Positions 44,656 to 56,549 of a stretch of 64,000 nucleotides of DNA are shown in pieces. Positions within the stretch are counted from its first letter, which is position 1. Each line of letters opens with the position of its first letter. The notes beneath the pieces were generated by a model. It saw only the letters and a program-made list of their open reading frames with translations, ran no database searches and had not been told where the DNA came from. Source of the DNA: Mesaphorura yosii (lineage: Eukaryota; Arthropoda; Collembola; Poduromorpha; Tullbergiidae); contig WIXG01000128.1 of assembly GCA_009869945.1 (NCBI GenBank), forward strand, positions 124,001 to 188,000. The letters run 5' to 3'. The translations under genes and the position numbers were made by a program.

Positions 44656-46723
44656 ATGCCTCCAATCGCCGGGACGGACGACGTGGTAAGGAGCCAGCTT
44701 GCTTAATTCCTCTGTAAACAGTTTCTACTAGCAATAAATATTGCCCAGTTAGAAGTTGAGTTCCGAGCTAAAGCGAAAACATTTTCTTACGGTTTATTGA
44801 AAACACCATAATTATGGCATGAACGTTTCGTAATTTCGGCATCCGAATTGCATTTGCATTGGGTTTGGGTTTTGGCTTAACATTGACTCTGATTAGAGTA
44901 CGCAATGGTCCACCACAAGTACCACATTAATCCGTCTGACAATTTGCCCTTCAAGCAGCTCGCTGGCTCTACGCTTGGTGGGCGGCTGCTCGATGGCTCC
45001 TCCGACCAGCTCCGTGCGCCGCCTGAACCAGCGGTCATCTTCTACGCGTCCAAGAATGAGACATTTCGTCTGGGCGAAAACTACAAGACATTCCACCGCA
45101 AACTGAAGAACCGCTTCAACTTTAAAGTTATTCAGTAAGTGCAATTTGCAATTGCAATGTAAATACGGAAGCGCAGCAGTTTAACTTGATTGTGTTGGAA
45201 TTGTGTGGCAGGCTGAAGGAGGAGTTGGTCGAAGAAATGCTGCCGTTTTGTCGCATTATCATCTTGGCCGGCACTCGCGCTCCGCTTTCCGTCAACGAAG
45301 TGTCGCTGCTCCGTGCCTTCATCGAGCATGGTGGCTCCGTGCTGGTGCTAGCCGAGTCCAACGCCCAAGTGCATGTGTACAACGCCCTGACTCAGCACTT
45401 TGGCATCACACTGTTCCAGGACTGCGTCCTTCGAGCAGTCTTCTACAAGTACAACCACCCGAAAGAATGCTTCATCAAGAGCGCAATCATCTGCTCCGTC
45501 CTTCTGGAAAACAATCTCAACAACTCTGTCTCCAGCGACGAGAATCTGAGCCTGCTCTACCCGTACGGATGCTCGCTGGACGTCTTCAAGCCGGCTGTGC
45601 CTCTCATCGGCTCCGGATCCACGTCGTACCCGGTCGGACGCCCCGTCGGCGCTTTCTACTACTCGCAGCTGTCAAAAGGCAAGCTGATTGTGTTTGGCTC
45701 CGGCCATGCCTTCACGGACAAGTACATTGAGAAGGAGGACAACAGCAAACTGCTCGAGTTTTTCCTCAATTTCCTGACCAACTCGGCCGACTTGAACCTC
45801 GAGCCCTCCGACATTGACGACTCCGAGCTGTGCGAGTACAACTTCATCCCGGACACGGTTCAGTGCGCGCAGCGGGTTCGCGTGTGCCTGCAGGAGAGCG
45901 ACGACTTCATCATGCCGGGCAGCGCGAACCACCTCGGGTAAGCTGCACTCAGCACCTGAAATTGTGTAATGACAAATTAATTAAAGTTTGGCGCTCATCT
46001 CAGGATTGTCGAAGCGAACCGGCTGATTGATACGAAGTTCTATAGTCTGAACTCTGCTCTCTTGCTGGATGTCATCGCAGCTTACAAGGAGCTCGGACTC
46101 AAGAAAGGACCCCTGAAACTCATCCAGCCACAGTTCGAGGCGCCTTTGCCACCGCTAAAAATTGCCGTACGCTTTAGTGCAATGCTGCCCCGTCAATTAC
46201 TCTACCTGCTTACTTATTGTCCTAATATGATTCTTATCCAGGTTTTTCCGCCGTCATTCCGTGAGCTCCCGCCGCCGCCGCTGGAATTGTTCGACCTGGA
46301 CGAAGAATTCGCATCTAGCAAGATCAAACTGGCGCAGGTCACCAACAAGTGCTCGGATAACGATCTGGCGTTCTATGTCCAGTCGATCGGGTCGATTCTG
46401 AATGTTATGCCGCATCAGCCAGTGCCAGCGCCGTCTACAAGCAACGCTGGAATTACAATTACTCAAACCGACCCGAAAGCCATCCTGGCGTCGATGCTGA
46501 ATCAATTGTGCGAGTTCAAGAGAACTGTAAGTAAATTCTGGAATCTGGCACTCGTATTCGTACTAAAAGTTCGTGTGTTCCTATCCAGGAAAATATTGGG
46601 TTTGGAGGCGGCGATGGCGACGATGCTGGTCAGTTTTCTGGAAGGGGAAGGCCCGGACAGCAGCAGCAGCAGGACAATTACTACAACAATGAGGACGAAT
46701 ACGGCGGTGGCGAAGGCATTTAA
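44656..46723 (+). CDS. IFT52: Intraflagellar transport protein 52
   Basis: Core IFT-B subunit needed to build cilia; in arthropods that means sensory neurons and sometimes sperm. Six exons (44656-44685, 44899-45134, 45212-45937, 46004-46166, 46242-46526, 46589-46723) give 524 residues; human is 437. The GIFT domain includes FYASKNETFRLGENYKTFHR, then a stretch with HPKE, YPYGCSLDVFKPAVPL, SGHAFTDKYIEKEDNSK and LQESDD. The conserved middle is KLIQPQFEAPLPPL followed by FPPSFRELPPPPLELFDLD, then LAQVTNKC. The tail is Gly/Gln-rich and acidic, unlike vertebrates. The first coding exon (ten codons) is uncertain: translation could instead begin at the ATG at 44905, since both are in frame. Confidence 0.95.
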
Positions 46724-47372
46724 ATTCAATTTAAATTTCATTAGTTTTGGAAATAATAGATTCCTTGTTCATTGTTCTGGCTTGTAATTAATTAAACTCC
46801 ATCTCCGATCTCAACAACGCAGTTGCACAAGGTTATTCATCCTTGGCGTAATTTACTATTCACTTTCACCTGCTACAAGTCAACAACTGCACGTAGCAAA
46901 CACGACACACAACCAACCAACGACTCGCATCGATTCGTGTGATCGTGTGTTTGAACGGACGATAATCTTTTGTGCAGGATGAAATTGCGAATTGTCCATT
47001 CAAGAGCCAGAGCCAAAACTCCAAGACTGCATTGGCTTTCGCAGAATTCGCACTGCCAATGCGTAGTGCATAAAATGTAAATAACAAAAGAGTCACACAA
47101 AGAAACTCGTGTGTGCTGTATTCGTACTCCTTTTAGATTAACTTAAGATTTTACTTTTTAGAGTTAAGATTTATAGTTTTTTAATTAATTACATTAATTA
47201 GGATACTGATTTGTGTAGTTTTGTTTGTCGTAGTGCGAGAGTGCGTGCGAGCTAGTCGTGGTGGAGTGTTGCTAATCTTCATATCGCTTCTTATCGTACC
47301 TAATCAAGTGCGCAGTGCATGACTTTTACGCAGTAATCTTGATCCTGTCCTAATTAAATTATTTATCACAAA
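46724..47372. other. Intergenic, IFT52 to FIP200
   Basis: No reading frame of note. Holds the IFT52 3' end and the upstream region of the next gene. Confidence 0.45.
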
Positions 47373-50300
47373 ATGCTGTACGTCTTTCAAGTCGAGACGG
47401 GCCAAATGCTCACTTTCGACATGAGACTCGCCCTAGAAAGGTAAGTTTATAGAATCACCTATTCAATATTGGATTGAACTTGACTTTTTGGTAAACTTCT
47501 AAGCGTCTCCAACCTTCGCGAAGCAATCTGGCAGGCTTGTCGAATTCCCACGGATCGCCAGGTGCTTTTGGTTAGTGGTGGCGAATGCCTGGATCCCCAG
47601 TCAGGTGTCTGCTTCTACGCTGCTGGAACGGACACTAATCCAATCTTTCTATTTAACAAATCCAACATTGAATCGCCAACTAACTCTGGTGGGGGCACAT
47701 CGACAGGAGGTAGCCATCCAATACAATTATTTTCTGAGCCAAATACCATACCAGGTACACATCGCAACACAAGGCTCCATAAATTCGTGCCATTTTATGC
47801 GTTGTTACGAGCCTTGAATTTCTGCTTCTTCGTGTGACAGATATTGAAACAATTAAGGAGCAAATTGAAGCCTGTCTGAAGCTTCCTCCCACGTACACAA
47901 CCGTCGTCAGTCGAGCACAATTAGCGCAACAGCTCCTGGAGCTCGCACGAGAAATTACGAAAAAATGTGAGCAGCTGATTCACGATCAACATTTACAGCA
48001 TCAAGGCTGGGCTGCGGTTGTTGCGAATCTGGAAGACATCGTAACTTCATTGCGAGCTCGATTCGAATCATTCGAAAATCTACACACGCAGTATATCGAA
48101 ACAAAAGATGACGCCAAAGTTTTGTTGGACAGGTAAACACAACACAAAGCTAGAGGACGTACCTTCCAAACAATCATTAATTATAATTGCGTAATGGTGA
48201 ATTACATTAATTTCACAGGTTCAACGATGCTCTGACGGCCTTAGATAATATTAGGGTCCCCGCAACTCTTCATCCTGAGAAACCGACATTGCTGGAATGG
48301 ATCAAGTCGACAGATACCACGAATCACATTCAGACGTTGACCACCACGACTGCCACGCTGCTGCAGAATTTAACGAATCCGGCGCTCCTCCTGCAAATAA
48401 CGAAGGAAACCCAGCAAACAATTGAAAAGTCCAATCAAACCTCCATGAAGGAAATCAAGGGTCTGGAGGAGAGGTTGTTCGGGCTGGACCAGTTGCTAAA
48501 CGAGGCCAAAGCACTCGTCCAGGAGCAGAATGAATTGGCGCAGGCTTTTCAGCAAAATCAAACGCGCGCAAGCGATCTGAAGGACAACAGCATTTTGCCT
48601 GATCTTTGTCAGTCTCACCAGCACCAGCTGATTGTCATGAGCCGCAACCACGGTCAGCTGGAGGACATTCGAAGAAGGTGCTTGAAGGCCAAAGAAGAGC
48701 TTAGCACTAATTTAAATTCAAGGCTCAAGTGGGTTGTGTACGTCCAGAAATTGATCGGAGAAATCGCCAACAAAATCCACGTCTACAGTGAAAGTCTCAG
48801 ACGGTTGAAGTGCCATATTGAGATTATTAAACAAATTAACGGCGCTGGAGATTTGTACTGCGAGGCAGTGACCGAAGTGCTGAGAAGACGCGACTTTGTC
48901 AGGTTCTACGAACAGGTAAAGCGTACAATTAAAAATTAAACAACTAAATTAGTATTTTACAATGGAGCGTATTAAATTATTCAATGATTCATTTTACACA
49001 GTACACGTCTCGGATCGTAGAAGAAATGGAACAGATTCACAGGACGGAGATTGAGAAAAGAAAAGAATTTGCCCAAAGATTCGACAATCACTTTTTATCC
49101 TCGCTTTTCCAAGGACTGGACGAGTGCCCGCCCTCCTTCGCTACGCAGAGACCTCGCCCGTTCGACACGAAACTTCCAGAGGTAATGCGAAAAACGTCAA
49201 TTAACTTAAAATCTGTGGCAGAAAATTATCGTGGTACTAAACCTGTGCCTGTGTTGTGTTTAGATTGATCTCGGAGAGCTTACAAAATTGAAGGAAATCT
49301 TCCCCAAAGTTTCCGACAAGCTGTCTGTACTGCCAAACCAATACGACAGAGTCGCAATTTCAATTCAAACTGACGAGTCAAAGACGAGTGATCAGAACGT
49401 CGAAGAATTGCGGACGGCGCTCGAAGCAATGACGAAATTGAACATCGACATTGAAGTGAATCGGAGTGCACAGATCGAATCTTTGAGTGAAAGAATCACT
49501 AGCCTCGAAGCTAATTTGAACGACGCGAGGAGTCAGACCGAGGATGAAAGAAAGGCTAGGCAAGAGGAGGTTCAAGCAATCGAAAAGTCTTACCAAGACA
49601 AGCTTGAAAATTTGCTTAAAGATAAGGACGAAGAGATTAAATGCTTGCGTGAGAATTTCAAGAGCGAATTTGATGGTCTTCGATCACGGTACAAATTGAT
49701 GCAGTCGGCAAGCATTGAAGTCAGGAGCCACGGGAGCTGTGAAGAGGTAAGTTCTTAATCTTTAAGGCACTTTTTTCCACTTGCTTTTTATCACCGTCTT
49801 CTTCCATTTCAGCGACTTGATGCGATTGCCGGAGGAACTTCGCCCGTCATGGAAAGCGCCAGCGCCAGTGACCCGAACGACCTCGTCCGTCTGATCGACA
49901 ATTACATTCAGAGAGCCCAGCCAAGTCCAGGATTGCTACGCAGAATTTTGCAAAGATACGAACCTGCCTTGGCCAGACAACGTAACAGTTCTTCGAGTTC
50001 CGGCCTTGGTCTCGTTGAGGAAAACGAATCGTCGATAAGCCGGAGTATTTACAACATTGACATGAACGCAGTTGAGCCCAGCCCCAACAACCCAGCTTTC
50101 CCAGAAGACTTGTCGTACCGAGAAATGATTGACTCAATCGCGTCGAATGAGGCAGTACAAAATCGTGTCATGAAACTGGTCGAAGCAGATCGAATTTCAA
50201 TCCAGTCGTAAGTCCGTCGACGAGTCAAAAGTAGTTTCTTAAAAAGCAAGCGCCAATTTCATGCTCTTCATCTCTTCTGTTTGGTTTTGCTTTCTGCAGA

Positions 50301-50643
50301 TGCAAGCAAGGGGACAACGTCCTGGTTTACTGGAACGAGAAATTGTCGACATACATCGTGTATTTGCACACGAAAAATATTCACTTTTTGCACACGGAGT
50401 GCTTGAAGGCCCTCAGCGAGTTGGAGGCCGGTCAAAGTGACACGATTCTGGAGTTCATTGGCTCCGTCGTGGAGAAGGAGTTTTGCGTGGCTCGTCGGGT
50501 AAGTTTGACGTCGAAATTTCTGATGTAGTGATTTCGTACTGAAGTTTTGTTTTGTGTTCCAGGCACAAAATAGATACCGAGTCCCGCAAGGATTTCATTT
50601 TTATCGCGTTCGTGTGAATGTGCTCGAAGTCCTCAAGTCTTGA
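47373..50643 (+). CDS. RB1CC1: RB1CC1 / FIP200 (Atg17-Atg11-like autophagy scaffold)
   Basis: Scaffold of the ULK1/Atg1 complex that starts autophagosome formation and binds cargo receptors through its C-terminal claw. Nine exons (47373-47440, 47504-47754, 47841-48132, 48219-48915, 49002-49181, 49264-49746, 49813-50207, 50300-50498, 50563-50643) give 881 residues. The ubiquitin-like N-terminus is clear (MLYVFQVETGQMLTFDMRLA, then QVLLVSGGECLD and AGTDTNPIFLFNK). The middle is helical with a coiled coil at about 600-700. The claw ends with AQNRYRVPQGFHFYRVRV, matching human AQNRFKVPLGTKFYRV. The protein is far shorter than human FIP200 (1594); most of the loss is in the coiled coil. AATAAA near 50744. 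Confidence 0.93.
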
Positions 50644-51030
50644 TGGAAGATTATCGTTAAGTTTTAATTTAATTTACAATTAAATCCGTTAAATTATTGT
50701 GACATGAAACTGTGAAGTGATAAACCTGAAAGAAAGCGGGGCTTAATAAAGCGTTATGGAAATCAATTACGGCGATACTACAATGATGTCTGCACACGTC
50801 TGATCTTGATTTTAATTTAGCAGATGACGTTTCATTTAAATTTGTAAAACGAATACAAAAGCTAGTTACAATCATAATTTGACATCACATAAACTCGTCC
50901 GAGTCATACCCGCTCATTTCTCTGTTGGATTGCATGTTTTCAGCTTTAAATAGCGACGAGTAGCTCCTGCAAACAATAAATCAGAAGTGAAGACAAACTC
51001 ATACAAAGGCTAAACACGATAGTCAATAAA
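50644..51030. other. 3' flank of FIP200 and CCDC25
   Basis: Convergent 3' untranslated regions; AATAAA near 50744 serves FIP200. No other feature. Confidence 0.5.
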
Positions 51031-51856
51031 TTATGGAGCTTGAATATCTTGCCTTAATTCCGCGTCTTCAGCCTTCTTCTTTTGCTGGACCTTGTCTTCC
51101 TCTTTCTGTTTCCTCTCCTTCTCGCGTAACCCTGCCCTTTCCTGGGCGTCTCTCTCCTCTCGAAGCGCCCTCAAGTCGATCTTCTTAACGTCCCTGGTCT
51201 TCTCCAGCCGTTTAACTACTTCAGGTTTCTTGGCGACGTTCTTGACCAACTTGACCTCTTTGTCCTTGAAGAAACCAATTTGCCCGACCTCCATGTCGGC
51301 AGTCTTTTTTAAATTGCTCCAGAGTGTGTACACGACATCAACAGTGGCCTGCTTCCTTCCGGTAATGGAATTGTCCTTGACTAATTGACAAGCCTCCTCA
51401 ATTATTACAGGCGGTACAGTGTCGATTGTCTCGCCCTTCGAAAAACAAATTACTCGTCTTCAATCATCATGTTAAATTCGTCAATAAACGTTCGGTTTGT
51501 CAACTCACGGGTCGAAGTCTCAGGTAAACGTGTGCTGATGAAAGTTTGTCCACATGAAACCAGACATCTTCTGGAAAGCCCCACTTGATTAAGTCCTCGT
51601 CTAGAAACAAGAAAATGTACAGTTAAGTTCAACCATGATAAACAATGGAGAAACGGAGCTAGCATGAATCACTGCTTACTTTCGTACTTATCTTCCCCCA
51701 TGAAGAGCGTCACCGGAGGATCCACCACTAGTCAACGAAAATCAAACGCACATTTAGGCCATAGCGCTAGCAGCACACAGTATCATTGTCATAATTTAAT
51801 TGCACAATGCGGGAGCGAACGCGAAGCTTACCTGTTGAAGTGATGTAGACAACCAT
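51031..51856 (-). CDS. CCDC25: Coiled-coil domain-containing protein 25 (DUF814/NFACT-R)
   Basis: Four exons on the minus strand (51856-51832, 51727-51680, 51600-51509, 51435-51031) encode 189 residues; human CCDC25 is 208. The NFACT-R domain begins [19 protein letters not shown] and includes [20 protein letters not shown] then [14 protein letters not shown] and [21 protein letters not shown] charged coiled coil rich in Lys/Glu ([20 protein letters not shown]) ends the protein. In mammals CCDC25 has been reported as a membrane sensor of extracellular-trap DNA; the NFACT-R fold links it to ribosome-associated quality-control factors. The arthropod role is unknown. The human C-terminal SNDMW motif is not seen. 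Confidence 0.95.
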
Positions 51857-54016
51857 TCTGAGCAATAAACAGGACGAATAGAGCCGATTCTTGGAACAAG
51901 AATAAGTTGGACCCCGAAACTACAAAATACTTGAGTATTTTCTCCAATTTCAATCGAAATCAGTTGTATAACCCCAATTATAGCTAAAAGTATGATTTGG
52001 AGGACTGAGCATGATTTGAAACTCGCAACTTAGCGGGTCAGGCTAACCCAGTGCTAAACGTAGAAAGAAAAGCATAGGCTTCGTCAAAGACTCATCGGTA
52101 AACCAGCGCCTTATCAGCTGCAGGCTTCTAAACCAAATCCTGAAAAACTGATGTCGTAGAAAGTGCCAGATGCTGCATGATTGGAAATTTCATCTTGGAT
52201 CTTGGAAGCTTGAGAAATATACACGTAAATTCGAACCATTTTATTCTCGTCGTTTGTGAGTTCTCAAAACGAGGCAAGAAAAGTTGCGCTTTATGCAGGT
52301 ACGGCCGACCCGAGAGCAGAATTCTTGACTCGTGCATAAAAATGTGCAATTGTGAATTCTTTAAAGGCTCATTTATCAATCAATGATTCAGCGACTACAT
52401 ACAGCTGTAGCCACAACATGACACACCATCACGAAACGCGTGCATATCTCGTTTCGTCTGCCGACATAAATTACATGTGCTCAGAATTACATTACAGAAT
52501 TATTATTATGACCACTAAAACAGTGCACGTAGAGCCGCTGCTGGTTCGTTAGTCGTTATCAATGAAGATTGTCCACAACGCACGCCAACAATCGACCAAA
52601 GCACGGCGCATTTTGTGTCTTGTGTCATACGACACGACGATGACATCAGTCTCATTGCAAAGACTCGCATCAACGCAGGGTCAGTTGCGAATTGCGAAAT
52701 CTCAATTTCAGTTACATAACGCATAAGAATTTTTAATCTGTTAAAATATTCAAATTCTTTCCTTCGTCCTTGATCATCTCGCTCTGTCTGACTTCATCTT
52801 CACCCTCTACTCTCGTCAGTCGCGGCTCGAGATTTGCGAATGTTTATAAATAATGGACTGACAGACTGGCCTGTCCACGAACCACGAATACACGCTGCTG
52901 CTGCGATGGTTTAGATAAGACTCTCGCTCCTTCGCCTGCCTGCCTTGCGGAGCAGAAACAGAAACAGACACTGCACGGTGCGATGCGTGAAAGGCAGCAG
53001 GGTTATGAAAGATCTGGTGGTTAAGAACATCTGCCATACCGTGGCCGTGTATTTATAAATTATAATACGGTAGCCATCGGCAAAATTTATTTATTATTTT
53101 AACATTTGACACAGAAGGTTAAACTCGCGAACTCGAAATGCGAGATGAGTTTACTTTAACTCCAACACCCATTCGCATTTCTTCGCATTTCCATTCGCAT
53201 TTGCCGTTTTATAGCTTACAATAAAGTTTATGGGGCATCGCTCGTTTTTGGCGAGCCAAGCACCCATTTGCCATTTTGCCTAAACTTAGCCAGTCAGTCC
53301 GTCAGCGAGTCAGCACTCTGCACACAGAAAAACCACGCATGTAAAAAATAAAAAGTAAGTTTACAGCATTTATTCGCACTAAAACTCATGAGCCAGACTT
53401 TTCGTCATCACATTGCACTGCCACAAATTCGCATATTTGAGCCCTCCTGTCCAAATTGCAATTAAAACATGTGCGAGGAGTTGTGCGACAACTTTTTCAC
53501 GATGCAAATCGATGAATGAACAGCACTTGGCTCTCGTCTTGGTGTAGTACAACTTTTTAGAGTGGTTTGCAATCTGCAGAACGCAACGCAGTTAACATTT
53601 ATGTACGATTTGGAGTTTATTAAACGGGTGTAAAACGTGGACGTGGTGTCTTCTTGTGAGTGCGAACTTCTTGTAAACTTGTAACATTCGAGACGATACG
53701 ACTTTGAGCGAGCACAGCAGCCCAGCCCAGCCTTGGAGAATTGTCGCCTCATTAAAGTTGAGTTAAAACTTGGTCAATAGGCCGTGTTTAATTGAGAATC
53801 GAGGCGATTCATTTATTGAGTTGAGATCGCCCATCGCAGTGGAGTGGCTGAGTCAGAGCATCAACAATTAACCATCTTGTGTTCAGAATAAAGATTTTAA
53901 GGTGAGTAATTGCTAAATCACTAAAATACCCTTAATCTTCAAAGTGCGAATTGCTGTCCTGATAAAAAATCGATTGAATAATTACAAATTGCTGATTTCC
54001 ATGCAGTTGATTCGCG
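51857..54016. other. Long gene-free stretch with 5' untranslated exon of the Ser-rich gene
   Basis: About 2.2 kb. No coding frame is supported on either strand. A probable untranslated exon ends at 53901 (AAG|GTGAGT) and splices to an acceptor at 54006 just before the Ser-rich coding frame. The rest is AT-rich and may hold regulatory DNA. Repeated CATTTGC/CATTCGC-like words occur near 53170-53205. Confidence 0.5.
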
Positions 54017-55300
54017 ATGCCATCATCAACTTCTTCGTCGTCATCCTCGAGCAGCAGCAGCAGTGATGACGAGAAACACGAAGCAAAGTCTGGCCAAAAG
54101 AAGGGCAAGAAGAATGCGTCTTCGAAATCTAGTTCAGACCAGGAAGTAGTTCAAGTCACGGCTCCGGCTCCAGCGCCAGATTCCCACGAGGAAAAGAAGG
54201 CGGAATCATCTTCGGACTCGGACTCGGACTCGGAAGTTGTGCAGCGGGAAGCTGTACCCGTGGCCGCCGAGCCGGCAAGTAAGGCGTCATCGTCTTCCAG
54301 TTTAGACGAAGTTGTTCAGGCTGTGGTTCCGGAAGGACAGAAAGAGTCGTCCTCATCGTCATCCAGTTCAGACGACATCCGCGTCGTGGACACCGAAGGA
54401 AATGAAGTGCCGCTGGGCGAATCCGAGTTCGCCACTACAACAATCGTTACCGAAAGCAGCAGCAGTGCCCCGGAGCCCATGGTGTCAATACATGTCACAG
54501 AAGCCACTGAAGTTGGCCAGAGTGACCAAATCGAGCCAATTGTGACTACGCCGGCGCCTGCGTCTGTGCCTGAAGCCGTGGAGCCAGAGGTAGCCGAGCC
54601 TCAGCGGAAAGTTAGCACTAGCAGCAGTTCTAGCAGTAGCAGCAGCAGCAGCAGAAAAAGTTCCCTGGACAATAATAAAACAAGCGAGATTCCAGCTTCT
54701 GAGTCCGTTGCTGTCGCTCCGCCAAAGGAGCCTGAGATTCAAGTGTTCGCAACGCCCCAGCCACTTCCAGTGGATTCAGGCGCGGATGACGACGAGCATA
54801 TTCCAACTCCAACCATCACCGTGGCACAAATGCGGGCCGCGCCAACAGACGACCACGTCACCATCATTTCCGTCACCGAGTCGCACGTGGAGGACCACGG
54901 CACCCACGAAATTACGACCACGACGACCAAAACCGTGAAGGAGACCATCACGATCATTGAGGGCCCTGCGGGCGCCGAGTCCTCGGTTGTGTACCCGATG
55001 GGCTCACGGCCTCGAGCTGGTTCGTCATCGTCGTCCAGCAGCAGCTCGAGCTCAAGCAGTGACGGGAGCAAAAAGAAGCACAACAAAGTCAAAGACGAGA
55101 AGCCGCTGCAGTTTGGCGTCTCGCCTACTGAGCCGCTGCCGCTGGTGATCACCACCGAGCCACCAGGCGGCGGGAATCCCGCCGCCGCCACGGAGGACGG
55201 TGATAAAAATTCCCACAAGCCATCGGACCAGCAGCAGCCCAAAGCTGAGCCGGAAGAGCGCAAGAAGGAGCCCCGAGAGAAAACGTGCATTTGCTGTTAA
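54017..55300 (+). CDS. Ser-rich acidic protein with C-terminal Cys cluster (possible lipid anchor)
   Basis: A single coding exon of 427 residues, preceded by a spliced 5' untranslated exon (donor 53902, acceptor 54006). The protein is low-complexity: poly-Ser runs at residues about 3-16, 115-123, 200-212 and 340-350, mostly followed by acidic or basic patches like casein-kinase targets. A more ordered stretch near 270-320 reads HVTIISVTESHVEDHGTHEI then a TTTTTKTVKETITIIEG segment. The end is REKTCICC. Terminal Cys clusters can be prenylated or palmitoylated, so membrane attachment is possible although no hydrophobic segment exists. No family recognised. The TTTTTK motif recurs in the tails of two cluster membrane proteins upstream. 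Confidence 0.75.
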   Translation: MPSSTSSSSSSSSSSSDDEKHEAKSGQKKGKKNASSKSSSDQEVVQVTAPAPAPDSHEEKKAESSSDSDSDSEVVQREAVPVAAEPASKASSSSSLDEVVQAVVPEGQKESSSSSSSSDDIRVVDTEGNEVPLGESEFATTTIVTESSSSAPEPMVSIHVTEATEVGQSDQIEPIVTTPAPASVPEAVEPEVAEPQRKVSTSSSSSSSSSSSRKSSLDNNKTSEIPASESVAVAPPKEPEIQVFATPQPLPVDSGADDDEHIPTPTITVAQMRAAPTDDHVTIISVTESHVEDHGTHEITTTTTKTVKETITIIEGPAGAESSVVYPMGSRPRAGSSSSSSSSSSSSSDGSKKKHNKVKDEKPLQFGVSPTEPLPLVITTEPPGGGNPAAATEDGDKNSHKPSDQQQPKAEPEERKKEPREKTCICC

Positions 55301-56549
55301 CTATTAAGGTCCGAAACTCGAAAGGTTCAAAAGTTCAAGCAAAGTGCCAACCTGTCATTGTCTTTATGCATTCAAACAGCCCCTGACTAGCCGTGCCGAA
55401 ACATTGAAACGTTAAGATTAGTCAGCATATTTTTGAGAAGTGTACAACACGATGCATGCATGTGGGTCATAGTTCAACTATTCTACTGAGATTGTACTGT
55501 ACTACTTTATTAGTGTTACATTTTCGAGTCCCTGGCCCTGCTCTGACATGAGACATCCATGACATTAAAATAAATTGCATAGAATTACTCTGTAGCAATT
55601 CGATCCTCGTGATAGGACCACTTGTACAGTCATTTAGCTTACGCGTACACGTACACGTATGGAATGCAATAAATATTCTGTTAATGTTCGAGTTCGCGAG
55701 AATTCCTCGCCACAGCCACAATTTCATTATGTTATGTTGCGGTTTACATCGAAAAGAACTTCGTCTGAAAACCAGACTTCAGACTTGGTTTGGTTTCCTT
55801 TCCGGTTTTGCTGTGTCAAGCTGTGCCATTATTGATGTAATTTAATATCAATTAGATTATGCTCGTTTTCCATTTGTATGTACTATTGTACTCATACGTA
55901 TATGCATGGACTGCATTGTTCCAGTATCGCTTACTTTATTGCACCACTGGTCACTTTATGGTTATGCTTAATGCGGTTTGATGACTACGAATGCTACAAT
56001 CTCTTCTCACGTTCACCCTGCATAAATATGAAACTGGTAACTGGAATTCCATGCCTGCTCACCGGAGTCTGACTCGGCCTCCCACCGGGGAATTACTAAT
56101 TAAACTCGTTTCAGTTTGCTTGATTCTGACGATTCTGTGGAATTTGGAGACATTTGACAGCATGGAACAATTCTTCTGCTCCGTCATTCCGTCAAAATTC
56201 AGTTGAACTTAAGGTTTCAACTTCGATCTTACATATTCATGGATATATGATTTGCTGAGTGCAATCATTTCATTGTCGTTCAGATCTTGCAGCTTCAGAC
56301 TAAAGTAGAGTAAAGTGAAAATGAAGGCCTTCTCCGTTTCCATTTTGACATCGCAAATATAAAGTCCAAGAAGAAATCTTGACTTTGACAAAGACAAAAT
56401 GCTCTAATCTAATAATTAATTAAATCAGGAGTAATTATTCAGAAAGTCCAGCGAGAAACTCGGAGATTAAACTTAAACTGAACTATTCTGCTATAAATAA
56501 AGTGATAATTCTAATTGGATGCTAAAGTTAGTGTTAACGAAGTAACCAA
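55301..56549. other. Intergenic, Ser-rich gene to malectin
   Basis: About 1.25 kb, AT-rich, no supported gene. A TATAAATA at 56492-56499, 58 bp before the malectin ATG, may be its TATA box. Confidence 0.45.
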
